A stretch of DNA of 64,000 bases from the NCBI GenBank assembly GCA_037833965.1, contig AP031353.1, forward strand, positions 6,264,501 to 6,328,500. Direction: 5' to 3'. The notes under the pieces are model-generated. The model had not been told where the DNA came from. It saw nothing but the letters and a program-made list of their open reading frames with translations, and did not search any database. The translations under genes and the position numbers were made by a program. Below, piece by piece: positions 22,401 to 31,580 of the stretch (within the stretch, counting starts at the first letter, position 1; each line of letters starts with the position of its first letter). Source of the stretch: Marchantia polymorpha subsp. ruderalis. Taxonomy: Eukaryota; Streptophyta; Marchantiopsida; Marchantiales; Marchantiaceae.

Positions 22401-24217
22401 AGACGGCGTTCGAAGTTCTCAAGAAGGCGTTGGTGACGGCTCCAATTTTGGCGAAACCGGATTGGGGTAAACCTTTCATTCTCTACACAGATGCATCAAA
22501 TATTGCTGTAGGATGCACCTTGAGTCAATTAGATGATGAAAAGCATGATCATCCAATTGCCTATGCTAGTAGACAAATGGTTCAAGCGGAGAAGAACTAC
22601 TCAGTGACAGAGAGAGAGGCGTTAGCTGTAATCTTCTCACTTAAGAAGTTTCGACATTATTTGTTGGGTGGGAGATTCACTATAGTGACTGATCATAAGG
22701 CTTTGAAATACATTTTCAACAAGCCTAATGCTGAAGGGAGGATAGCTAGATGGAAGCTACTACTAGCAGAGTTTGATTATACCATTGAGGATAGACCTGG
22801 AAAGAAGCATGCTAATGCGGATTTGATGTCGAGAGCATATGATGATGGAGGAGATCAGTCAGTAGATGACACCTTTCCGGATGAGGACTTGCTAGTCATG
22901 GACACGGTGACAACAGTACCGGAGGAGTACAAGGAAATTTGGGATTTCATCTCTAAAGGAGAGTTTTCTCAAGGAATGCATCAAAGGGAGAAAAATGCAT
23001 TAGTGAAGAGATGTCAACCATATATGATCATGGAGAAGGTACTTTTTCATCAAGGAGCTGACGGACTTCTACGAAGGGCGGTTGGGAGAGGAGAGGCATT
23101 ACAACTCATGAAGGAGTTTCATGATGGTGCAGTATGTGGAGGACATTTTGCGGGGAAGGTAACTGCCTTCAAAATTCTTGATGCTGGTTATCATTGGAAG
23201 GGTATTTTTAAGGATTGTGTGGAATATTGCAAAAGTTGTGATGTGTGTCAAGCTTTTGCTAAAAAGTCCATGAAAACCCCTCCTATGATTTCTGTACCAG
23301 TGTTAGGTCCTTTTGAAAAGTGGGGAATAGATTTTGTAGGTCCTTTGAATCTTACTCCTCGAGGGAATAAGTTCATTGTGATAGCTACAGATTATCTTAC
23401 GAAGTGGGTAGAGGCAAGACCACTTAAATCTACTAATGAGAAGGAGGTTGGTAGATTTTTATATGAGAGAATCATTACTCGATTTGGTTGTCCATTGGAG
23501 TTAGTATCAGATAGAGGAGGAGAATTTGTGGGAAGTATGATTCAAGCCATGTTGGAGCACTTTTCCATCAAGGCTCGAGTGACCACTTCCTACAAACCTA
23601 ACGCTAATGGGTTGGCGGAGCGGACCAACTACACTTTGTGTATGATGTTGGCCAAGGATGCAGACATGGACGGGAGTAAACACAATTGGGACAAGAGGCT
23701 CCATGCTATCTTATGGGAGTATCGCACAACATGGAAGACATCTACTGGATACTCACCTTTTCGGATGGTGTATGGAGTTGAGTCAAAACTTCCCATACAG
23801 TTTGACTTGACAACATTCACAACAATCCAGCAAAGGTTGAAGAAATCAAATGGAGCAGAAGCCATCAAGTCTCGCCAACAACAATTGATGGAGTTGGAGG
23901 AAGCTCGAGCACTAGCCATGGTACGAGTGGAGCGGGCTCAACACTTGCAGAAGAAGTATCACGACAAACGAAGTGGAAACCAGAACTTGAAGCCGTTCAA
24001 GGAAGGTGATTGGGTGATGCTCTTTGATGCAATTAGATACAAGAGAGCTAGGAAAAAGTTTCTTCCTAAGTATTTTGGACCTTTCATAGTTGAGAAGGTG
24101 TGGGGAAATTTCACTTATGACATCAAGGAGTTAGGAGGACGTCACTTCGATCGAGTCAACCACGACAAGTTGAAGTTATTCCATCGAAGATCAGATTCTT
24201 TCACTCCGAGGGCGTAG
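19451..24217 (+). CDS. Element A gag-pol polyprotein (gag-PR-RT-RH-INT), intact
   Basis: 1588 codons without interruption; the start is the ATG at 19451 right after an in-frame stop. Order of parts: retroelement gag (LPVFYGRENEDVEAF, residues 3-17, then ALKWY), one knuckle CFSCGGPHFQRNC (CX2CX3HX4C), an aspartic protease with VDGGSAVN (a DGGS active site as in Athila-like elements), RT (VCVDYKKLN, DGYSGYNQI, MPFGLCNAPATFQ, and FIDDF as the YxDD equivalent), RNase H (YTDAS, then TDHKAL), integrase with HHCC zinc site (HFAGK..CKSCDVC), DDE residues (IDFVG, SDRGGEF, NGLAE), and a C-terminal tail without chromodomain. All catalytic motifs are present, so the protein is probably active. Confidence 0.97.
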   Translation: MGKLPVFYGRENEDVEAFVRDFKRACIGNNERKKDEWAMLLPDFLEDSALKWYKEYKREHSEDDTWETLTENLIENFLPSESYEKLMCEVTFLKQGENEKVRTYVERTEKLESRFHVVLRKGGDEVDATMVGIRAMLMKNFVGGLRPEIRSKVRYEKPSSKAEAIRIAIRMEESLEDDDSSLVAREVAPPVVGRSIVSNTSTSSTIANPSVDFQNELKSITETLADLKINVVQLWEKRNQNVVGGSRGYGNYPPRGNPPSGNFAVSCFSCGGPHFQRNCPNPRQHDGVRHNNNAPATQQAKDKGVASIDVFPHQCTFEKGESSKSKVDILAHEKKRARFADESIFMEDTPSRSTRSSGVSQPRVPRKKLGMDDFSISSSQAKYDVVEDVGNQKANITVGQLIALNPAIRKELRGGLISTRTKKRKSKGKAHMTNVGVGVVDAAASEVCTHASKIEVRINGHDVSDVLVDGGSAVNAMSERLMQKLGMQPSRPSSIIVGMANKQKVRPLGVVDKVVVSVRGVQTLLSFQILKEASYDLLLGRPWLRAVRTTDRWHKGYLRIGPKNHRVKVPLTRGGESTTDSDRPTDEYWESESEESGSFSEVDTDISTSDQETSSEYSSDDNVQVQVIAAMELLPRPGVKKDPDKVEMSEEEVCRRLSTLRFGPKVTKEEKAKFLDIFRKYIHVFAFSYKDLKHVTLETHRIELEEKARPIRQKQRRINPPTALVVKEEIDKLKEAGFIYEVENSEWVSPIVIVKKKNGKLRVCVDYKKLNAVTKKDYYPLPFIDEILEEVAGHEWYSFGDGYSGYNQIQIALEDQLKTTFTTPWGTFAFRVMPFGLCNAPATFQRFMNRVFEPFIGKFVRDFIDDFCVYGRKADHFDHLIKILQRLEEAKASLNPEKCIFGCEEGLLLGHIISKNGIAVDPEKVTRIMELPFPATLTKLRQFLGMVGYYRRFILSFSNKAHALTNYMKKGVEYELIFKDEAAKTAFEVLKKALVTAPILAKPDWGKPFILYTDASNIAVGCTLSQLDDEKHDHPIAYASRQMVQAEKNYSVTEREALAVIFSLKKFRHYLLGGRFTIVTDHKALKYIFNKPNAEGRIARWKLLLAEFDYTIEDRPGKKHANADLMSRAYDDGGDQSVDDTFPDEDLLVMDTVTTVPEEYKEIWDFISKGEFSQGMHQREKNALVKRCQPYMIMEKVLFHQGADGLLRRAVGRGEALQLMKEFHDGAVCGGHFAGKVTAFKILDAGYHWKGIFKDCVEYCKSCDVCQAFAKKSMKTPPMISVPVLGPFEKWGIDFVGPLNLTPRGNKFIVIATDYLTKWVEARPLKSTNEKEVGRFLYERIITRFGCPLELVSDRGGEFVGSMIQAMLEHFSIKARVTTSYKPNANGLAERTNYTLCMMLAKDADMDGSKHNWDKRLHAILWEYRTTWKTSTGYSPFRMVYGVESKLPIQFDLTTFTTIQQRLKKSNGAEAIKSRQQQLMELEEARALAMVRVERAQHLQKKYHDKRSGNQNLKPFKEGDWVMLFDAIRYKRARKKFLPKYFGPFIVEKVWGNFTYDIKELGGRHFDRVNHDKLKLFHRRSDSFTPRA

Positions 24218-24227
24218 TGAAATCTTA

Positions 24228-24240
24228 GTCCGGGGGTAAA
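24228..24240 (+). other. Element A polypurine tract
   Basis: A G/A-rich run (GTCCGGGGGTAAA) directly abuts the 3' LTR start TGTAAGACC, the normal position for the plus-strand primer. Confidence 0.7.
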
Positions 24241-25098
24241 TGTAAGACCGGGTGTTGCACATATGTACTAAGTCTTAGAAGTGGTCAAGGGAATAAGGAT
24301 GATTAGCCAAGGCATAGCTAAGACTAGCTAGTTATGACTAAACTAGTTAGTTATAACTAAGTTTATCTAGTCATGACTAAGTTTAGCTACAATGTCTATA
24401 GTTGGCGGAATAATTAGCGGAGTTCTAGAAGAATGGAGTGAGCACTTCTATTTTGTCCTTTACAAGGAGTGAGCACTTCTATTTTGTCTTATACAAAAGT
24501 TCTAGATTCCAAGGGATTAGATATTTGACTAGAAGCTTGGATTTGATTGGTTTGACTAAATGTATGAAAGATGATTGGCTAGACTAAGTCTAATGTTGAC
24601 TTAGTGGCTAGGAAGCTTGTAGAAGTTTAAAAGCTTCAAATGGCATGTCGCCACCTCAACCTTGGATTCCAGAAGCTTCTAGAAGGTTTAGGTAGGCCAA
24701 TGGCATGTTGCCACGTAGAGAAGGTTAGTCAAACTTACCTAGGTAAAAGTAAGTTAGGAGAAATTACCACATGTTACTATGGTAACTTCTCAAGTAGTAT
24801 AAATAGAGAGGTAGAGTAGCACCTCTCAAGCAAGTTTGGAGAGTCATGTGTGAGGACTTGTTTCAGTAATGAAGGAGTGAAGTTTTTGAGTATCTTGGAG
24901 TATCGACGTGTGTTTGCATTTATGTGAAGAGGGTGATGTGAGGAGAGTTGTGTGTGAGTTGGAGTGATACATGAGAGTTTGTAAGAGAAGGTGTTTGGGA
25001 CATGAGTGAGAGTATGAATCTTAGTCTTCTAGAACCATGATGCGCTACCACAAAGCCATCAGAGGTAAACCTGAGTGAGAGTCAGCCCGGAGGTTGCA
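24241..25098 (+). repeat. Element A 3' LTR
   Basis: 858 bp. It matches the 5' LTR throughout apart from a 4-bp insertion after GAGAGTTTGT near 24983. Followed by the TSD GTTC and then element B integrase sequence. Confidence 0.97.
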
Positions 25099-25669
25099 GT
25101 TCAGCTAAACCATCCGCCTCTGGATGATCTCGCGACGTGGTCCGATGATCAATCAGTGCCTTGTCGCACAAGACCTGAAACTCCGTTCCCTGATCGGTCA
25201 ACACCTCAGCTGGTGCACCATAGTGACTAAGCACTCTGTCAAGAAAAGCATACGCTACTCCCTCACTTGCCTTGTCAGGTAATGCCACCAACTCAATCCA
25301 CTTGGAGAAATGCTCCACCATCACCAACACATACCGATGATGTCGTAAAGTCAAAGGTAGTGGTCCAGCAAAGTCCAAACTCCAACGGTAACCCAACCCC
25401 ATGATGGGTAATGGATGTAACACTGGTGTCGGGGCATTGAATGATGCCCTCACTCGATCACAAACCATGCAACGTGATACCAACTGCTGTACCTGAGTAT
25501 GCATACCACGCCACCAATACTGACCAAGGAGTAAGCTGTATGTACGCTTCACTCCAAAATGTCCCAACTCCTCATGAGCATGCCTCACAATGCGTGCTCT
25601 CTGGGCTGGATGTGGTACTACTCGTACCCTACCGTCCTCCCATACTCGGAGAACATGTGATCCCTCCAA
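25099..25669 (-). pseudogene. Element B: integrase N-terminal and catalytic part
   Basis: It follows RT-RNase H in the same frame after a TGA (25670-25672). The HHCC zinc site is visible (HEELGHFGVKRTY, then CMVCDRV), as are the first two catalytic acids (SLDFAGPL and LTDQGTEF) and the third in ADGLAE. Element A begins right after that Glu block; the rest of the integrase is at 16839-17246. Confidence 0.85.
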
Positions 25670-27463
25670 TCAGTACCTCTTGGCCCGTTGGAGAACACGA
25701 TCTCGCTCCTTGGCACCCACTGTGCCTGGCATCATGCAGGTCCGTAGGAACTCCAACACCAATGCATCATCGTATACATCACGCTGATCCACACCACCAT
25801 CCTCAACCTCAGGATCTGGAGATCGACCATCTACTCTCTGACTAGAGTAAGATGTCAGATGATCCTCTCTGCTGGAGTTCCCACGTAACCAACACATGAA
25901 GGCAGATGCATGCCAACCAGGCACCATCTCCTCGTCAACCTCACCATGCCATCTAGCTCCAGTGTCATCCTCCTGGCTAGTGCATGGGTTTCGACTCAAA
26001 CCATCGGCATCTAGGTTCGCAACTCCAGGTCTATGCACCACCTGAAAGTCGTACTCCTGTAAGATGAGAGCCCACCGTGCAAGCTTCCCTATAAGCTTGT
26101 CGGACTCCATCAACCACTTGAGCGGTTGATGATCAGTAACAAGGATGAACTGCGTACCAAACAAGTAACACCTGAAGTGCGCCACAGCCCACACCGCTGC
26201 CAAGCACTCTCCCTCGTACGAACTATACCGCGACTCCGCTGCATTGTTCGAACGACTAGCGTACGCAACCACAAACTCCTTGCCCTCATCATCACGCTGC
26301 GTCAACACCGCTCCAAGTCCCAACATACTCCAATTAGTGTGCAATTGGTATGGACGACCTCTTATAGGTCTCCTCAAGATGGGAGCGGCCACCAACCTGG
26401 CCTTGAGCTCAACAAAAGCTCTCTCCTGCTCATCTCCCCATTGCCACTCCTGATCTGACTTCAGCAACTGGTTCAAAGGCTTGGCTATAGCACTGAACCC
26501 CTTCACATACCTCCGGTAGTAGTTCGCTAAACCCATAAATGCACGAACTCTACTCACATCCGTGGGACGAGGGATGCGTGCAATAGCCTCCACCTTTGCT
26601 TGCTGAACTCCTAAATCACCTGGGTATATCACATGACCCAAGTACTCAACCTTCTCCTGGAAGAACTTACACTTCCCAGGATGTAACCTGAAACCATGAG
26701 CCCTCAATCGCTCAAACACAATCTGCAAGTGTATCTGGTGTTGCTCCATAGTGTCACTAAACACCAAGATATCATCAATGTAACATCTGACAAAATCCAG
26801 CCCCGCCAGGATTCTGTCCATAACCCTCTGAAACTCGGCAGGTGCATTCTTCAACCCAAAGGGTAAGAATCGCCACTGATACAAACAATCCTTGCCGTGG
26901 GAGTTGACGCCCCAAAACGCTGTCTTGGTTTTGTCCTCCTCCCGAATTGGCAACTGATGGTATCCTGCCCGAAGATCCAAAGTACTAAAAATCCTCGCAT
27001 GTCCCACCACATCGAAGATCTCCTCAGGTGTAGGCATGGCATACTTATCGGACTTCGTCTGCCGATTGATAGGACGGTAGTCTCCACACATGCGCCTATC
27101 CGTGTAGTTGCCATGTACATCCTTCTTCACCGGCATGACAGTGGCTGACGCATACTCACCATGCGATAACTCCACTAGTCCAGCCTTCAGTAGGTCCAAC
27201 GTCCTACTCCGAATCAAATCTCTCTCCATCTCACTGTATCGATAAGGACGACGGAAGATTGGCGTATCACTAGCCAATTCTATCCGTATACCGAGTCCAA
27301 TCAAATCACCCAACTCCTTCATACTGAAGGCAAAACAACTCCTATAGTCTCGTAGGAATTGTGTCAATCGTCGCCTCTCTCCTCCTGTGATCTGGGAACC
27401 AAGCAATGGCTCCCATTCCTCCTCCATAGGCACACTAGAGGGAGGCGACACTGTCAATGGTTG
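25670..27463 (-). pseudogene. Element B: reverse transcriptase and RNase H
   Basis: One open segment of about 597 codons between TAG 27464-27466 and TGA 25670-25672. RT blocks: MCGDYRPIN, STLDLRAGYHQL, FLPFGLKNAPAEFQ, and the catalytic YIDD with DDILVFSD, then LGHVIYPG. RNase H: HTNWS, SRYSSYEGECLAAVWA, TDHQPLKWL and DADGLSR. The first RNase H catalytic position, normally Asp in H/YTDxS, is Asn (codon AAT at 26333-26335), a single G-to-A change on the coding strand. RT itself looks complete. Confidence 0.9.
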
Positions 27464-27499
27464 CTACGCTACACACTGCAAAGAAGGGTTCTCCGTACC

Positions 27500-28720
27500 C
27501 TACTTCGTAGCCACCTCCACCTGAGAATCCCCTCCAACTGCATGAGCTGCAACTCTGGCAAGTCCTTTCGTCACGTCCCATAAACTCCAAGGATGACGAA
27601 TATCTTGCCAATCGCCCCCAGCCATTGCTACTACCGTCCCGGTAGGCAATGAGCTAATAAGTGGTGTTACAACCACCAAATCTGCGCGCAAACGGCGTTG
27701 CTCGGCCAAATCCAAGCTCACAATCCATGTCAAGCAGTTCAGGTCCATAGCCTGACCCAAAACCTGACGACGCGACGCCTCTGAAACTGAAGAAGCCGCG
27801 GTCACACCAGTAAGAAACCCCATCGCACGCTCTCTCTCATCAGCGTTGGGCTCCACCAACTGATGTAGGGTACTGTCCCATAGTAGTCCAGGTCCCCCAT
27901 CACGATATGCATGTGATGCCGGATAACTGACAAATGTAGGTAAAGCCATCCGAGGCTGACCTACGCGGTTCACCAACGCCATTGGTGACCTGTCAGCAAC
28001 TCTCACTACTTGAGAGTGCCGGGAAACATTCAAGATACTGTCAACGGTGAGTGTAGTATCACGCTTCACCGAATCATAGGCATGACGCAATATCTCACGT
28101 GGCAAAAGGTTGGTCCACCACAAACGTGCACGATGCGCCCGTGATCCAACCCTCGCAGCATCCAACAGTACTGCTGATCCAATCCATGCTCGGACTTGAT
28201 GGACACTCGCCATCAATTGGGCCCGAGTGTCACCCAACAATGGTACGTTCTCCAGAATGTATGCTGGAGAACGTGTCTGCTGCACTTGGAGATGACGTAA
28301 CACTCGCATCATCTCCCAAAACATCCGAGATCTGGGATCATGCAACCTTGTCCCATGTCCAGCGCGTGTGTGTCCCTGACATGGCCAGCCCGCAATCACC
28401 ATATCAATATGGCCAACGCGGTCAAGGTCTGGCGCCCCCAGCAACGAAATGTCTGAAGGCAACGCCTTCTGGAATCCTCGGACAGCTGATCGCGGCAACA
28501 ATGAAGGGAAACGCCGCATCAACTGTGCAACATGTCGTGAAGAGACTCGACGTGCAGTCTCGTCCTTCTCCACATATAAGTATCTCCGTACGAGAATACC
28601 TGACTGCAACACTGCAGCCAAACCTGTGCTGATTCCACCAAAAAGATCCAGCAAACAAACGCCCTCTGAGGAATACTCCCATGCAATAGGTGTAGTAACC
28701 AATGGAGACCTAGCTAGAAC
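27500..28720 (-). CDS. Element B: C5-cytosine DNA methyltransferase domain inside the polyprotein
   Basis: About 406 codons without a stop between protease and RT (the 400-residue numbering below starts at TTG 28702). Motifs in order: I LLDLFGGISTG (17-27); an acidic motif II (VEKD, 44-47); IV IAGWPCQG with catalytic Cys108; VI ENV (151-153); VIII RAHRARLWW (188-196); a variable 200-280 region in the place of the target-recognition domain; IX ERERAMGF (290-297... block); X VLGQAMDLNCLTWIV. Motif VIII and the FGGISTG block are closest to DNMT3/DRM-style enzymes as I remember them. There is no bacterial R-M partner. It ends at TAG 27500-27502, in the same frame as RT, with another TAG at 27464-27466; both could be former Gln codons, so it was probably part of one Pol precursor. 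Expected role: methylating element cDNA or genomic copies. That role is inferred. Confidence 0.85.
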   Translation of the reverse strand, partial: VLARSPLVTTPIAWEYSSEGVCLLDLFGGISTGLAAVLQSGILVRRYLYVEKDETARRVSSRHVAQLMRRFPSLLPRSAVRGFQKALPSDISLLGAPDLDRVGHIDMVIAGWPCQGHTRAGHGTRLHDPRSRMFWEMMRVLRHLQVQQTRSPAYILENVPLLGDTRAQLMASVHQVRAWIGSAVLLDAARVGSRAHRARLWWTNLLPREILRHAYDSVKRDTTLTVDSILNVSRHSQVVRVADRSPMALVNRVGQPRMALPTFVSYPASHAYRDGGPGLLWDSTLHQLVEPNADERERAMGFLTGVTAASSVSEASRRQVLGQAMDLNCLTWIVSLDLAEQRRLRADLVVVTPLISSLPTGTVVAMAGGDWQDIRHPWSLWDVTKGLARVAAHAVGGDSQVEVATK

Positions 28721-31545
28721 CTAGAACCACTAACGAGCCGATCAGCTGAAGCCCTGTCTGGTTCTGCTGGTAAAGAGGCTTCACTCCAAGCCTTTCTCAC
28801 CAACCTATCAGCCTCCAACTGTAGTGCTTGGCACGAACTCCACAGTGGAACATCTAAGGGTGAAGTCACCGCTGCTGTGCAACCCACAACCTCCTCCACA
28901 TCCTCGTAGAGTGAGGTATCGTCGGCAGTCATGTTCCCCTCCAACAAGTCATCGGGCCAAGTAAGCACTCCGCTAAAACCCGCAACAGATGCCAAGACCG
29001 CTGATGAAGATCCAAGAGGTCGATCCCGAGAAATGAATCTCACTGGCAGCTCGCTCAGACGTCCATCTCCGGACTGCCAACCAGGACGATATGCGGCAGT
29101 CTCCGTCCAATAGTCCATCCGAAAGCCCATCGGGTATAACACCACTCCACCAACAAGCACATCATATGACTCTGCTGATGTAACCACAGCACGAACTCCA
29201 AACTGCGAGCTATCATGAGGGTGATCATGCCTCAACTGCACCGCTATGCTCTCCTTGGTCATAAAGTAAGACCTATTGCTGGCGCCACCAAGGGATGTCT
29301 GGATCTGGAAGGGGCAAGGTTCCAACTCTGACCTCCGAATGCCCAAACTAATGCATGCAGCCTTGCCCAACATCAAGGGCTGTGCACCAGAATCCAACAA
29401 AACTCTGGCTGGGACATACACCTGTCCAGTAGAACTCACTAACCGAAATAGACCACTTCGGTTGTCCACCATACATACACCAGGAACAATACTCTCGCGA
29501 TCAATGGCTGGGCGAGCTGGTAAGGACTCCATCCTCGCCGCTGCGGCCTGCCAAGTCGTCTCCTTGAACGATGTAGACGTTGAGGATGGGTCCTCAACTG
29601 TATCCTCACGTATCTCGGCACTCGTAGCAGCGACTCTCCCATGCTCACACAACGTGGCTGCTACCCGAAATACTCGAGCCAAATCAATACCAGAGTCTAT
29701 CAACTCCGTGGCTGAGAACAATGGAGATCGCAAGACTGAAGTGGCCATCCGCATCACTGCACTAGATGGCACGTCTGCGCCCATAACAGATGATGTAAGA
29801 ACCTCAGTTCTCACTCTAGTGTCAGTAGGCGGTGCAGGTCTCATAGATGAACTTCTACCCACCTCTAACAACAAAAAGGACTGGGGAAGTCTAGACTGAC
29901 GTCCACCCTCACCCCTCTGAGGGTCCAACTCCACAGTCGCACCACGTGGCTCTGAAGTGCGAGCACCACCTCTGGTCACTGCAACTGATGCCTCAACCTG
30001 TGCTGCACTGGCCAAATAGGAGAAATCCTCTCCCTCGTAAGATGTGGAAGTGCTCGCCCCCAGACCGGCCATAGCAGCAAGCCTCTGCTCCAACTGCTCA
30101 ATCCGAGCAGCCATAGCGCTCTCTGTGGCAGAAGTAGCACTCGCTGCGGTACGCTCAATGGCCCCGATACCTCTACCACCTCTACCACCTCTGCCACCTC
30201 GACCACCTTGGCCTCGCGGAGCATCACCTCCACGACCTCTACCTCCAGATCTCAACTCAGGATGAAGGTCAAAGCAACGCTCTCGAGGGTGACCCGGTCG
30301 ATGACAATGATCACAGGTCACATGTGCCGGCTGTGGCCTAGCCTGTGGAGTTTGTCCCTCTCGCTCCTGGGGACAATCCTTCCTCATATGGCTACCTCCG
30401 CATGTCCAACATGACGGTCCCTGTGGCTGACCCGAAAATGAAGGCAGTGGTGGCCGCGCACTAGGCTCTCTATGACCTGAAGGATGTCGTGTATGACCTC
30501 CACGACTCCCACTTATGGGGCGAGACTGTGCTGGGCTATGTGGGATACGCGAGGTAGTGGTCGTGTCCCTCGCAAATGTAGACGTCACCACCCTCTCCTC
30601 CACCATGTTAAGCTCAATCTTCTCAGAAAGAGCAAACACATGGGCTAGTGTGGGTGATGAGTCGCTCATGAGAGTAGCATCACGCACTCTCCTCCGCAAC
30701 TCTCTGTCAATGATCCGATACCAGTACTAGACAGCATGTGCCTCAGTCACACCGTGAGTAACTGAGATGAGCCGTCGCATACGAGTGTATGCCTCACGAA
30801 GACTCTCACCAGTCTTCCGCTCAAACTCCTGGAGGCTCCTCAACTTCTCCGTTTTCACCCCTTGATAATTCTTCCTCAATCTCTGGAAGAACTCAGGAAT
30901 GGGGCTAAACGAAGGTACGCCACCAGCATCTCCCCTCGTGCTGCCACCGGCAATGCTAACAGTACCGCTGCTGGTACTAGTACCAGTTGCGCCAACTGCT
31001 CCACTGGTACCCTCGCTGATGCTACTACTCGCACCTCCACTGATGCCGATACTCGCAGCTCCACTGGTACCCACACCACCCTGGGTAATGGATGAGTAGT
31101 TCGGAGACCAATGCCGTCTCCATGCATCAATCTCTACAGCATACTCTCTCCCAAACTCATGATAATCGTCCATGGGAGGCCCCTCCAAATGCTACAATAA
31201 TCCCTTCCATGCAAAGAAGGGTGTAAACAACGTGGGGTTACGCAGAAACTGCATATCACACCACGTGTCGAACTCCTGAATAAAATCATCAAGCTCGATG
31301 GTGCCCACTGCACCAGAGTAACGTCGAGGGCCCTTCGCGGCCCCGTACATCCCGTCCATGTCCCAAATCAATGGGGTGGGGACACTAGACGATATCACCA
31401 CCAAAGACTCTCTGTCTGCAACACTCTGGTCCTGCTCCGCAACAACTCGCGAAATAGGTGAAGGTAGCTGATACCTCAACCCATTCCGCGTAAATCCCCC
31501 GCGGCCCTCAACAGGACCACTAGACTGCTCCGTGATGGCGAGACT
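28714..31545 (-). pseudogene. Element B: gag and aspartic protease, with in-frame stops
   Basis: One frame from below a TGA at 31546-31548 to the stop at 28714-28716, broken by TAG at 31192-31194 and 30727-30729. Gag-like parts: FEKWC-type segment DDFIQEFDTWCDMQFL (near 31260), a Ser/Gly/Thr-rich spacer, EFERKTGESLREAYTRMRRL. In the segment 28714-30699 there are two knuckles, CWTCGGSHMRKDC (CX2CX3HX4C) and CDHCHRPGHPRERC (CX2CX4HX4C), an RGG-rich run (about residues 151-177), a short coiled coil (SAMAARIEQLEQRLAAM), and the protease with LLDSGAQ (434-440) and YDVLVGGVVLYPMG. The frame then shifts by -1 into the methyltransferase. The gag start was not located. Confidence 0.8.
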
Positions 31546-31580
31546 TCAACTGGCACCACTGCCAGATCTCCACCCAATAA

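Larger units (their letters stand above)
17247..25098 (+). mobile_element. Element A: young, apparently intact Ty3/gypsy (Athila/Tat-like) retrotransposon
   Basis: 7852 bp with LTRs at 17247-18100 and 24241-25098, flanked by GTTC at 17243-17246 and 25099-25102 (4-bp TSD). The LTRs begin TGTAAGACC and end GGTTGCA; the only difference I found is a 4-bp indel near 17987/24983. It has a tRNA-Asp-like primer site, leader ORFs, an uninterrupted 1588-codon gag-pol and a purine run CCGGGGGTAAA just before the 3' LTR. Near-identical LTRs and an intact polyprotein say the insertion is recent and that the element may still be mobile. It landed inside the integrase of element B. Confidence 0.97.

Noticed and set aside
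27500..28702. Bacterial contamination or a restriction-modification methyltransferase
   Set aside because: It lies in frame between gag-protease and RT of a plant-type gypsy element and has no restriction partner.
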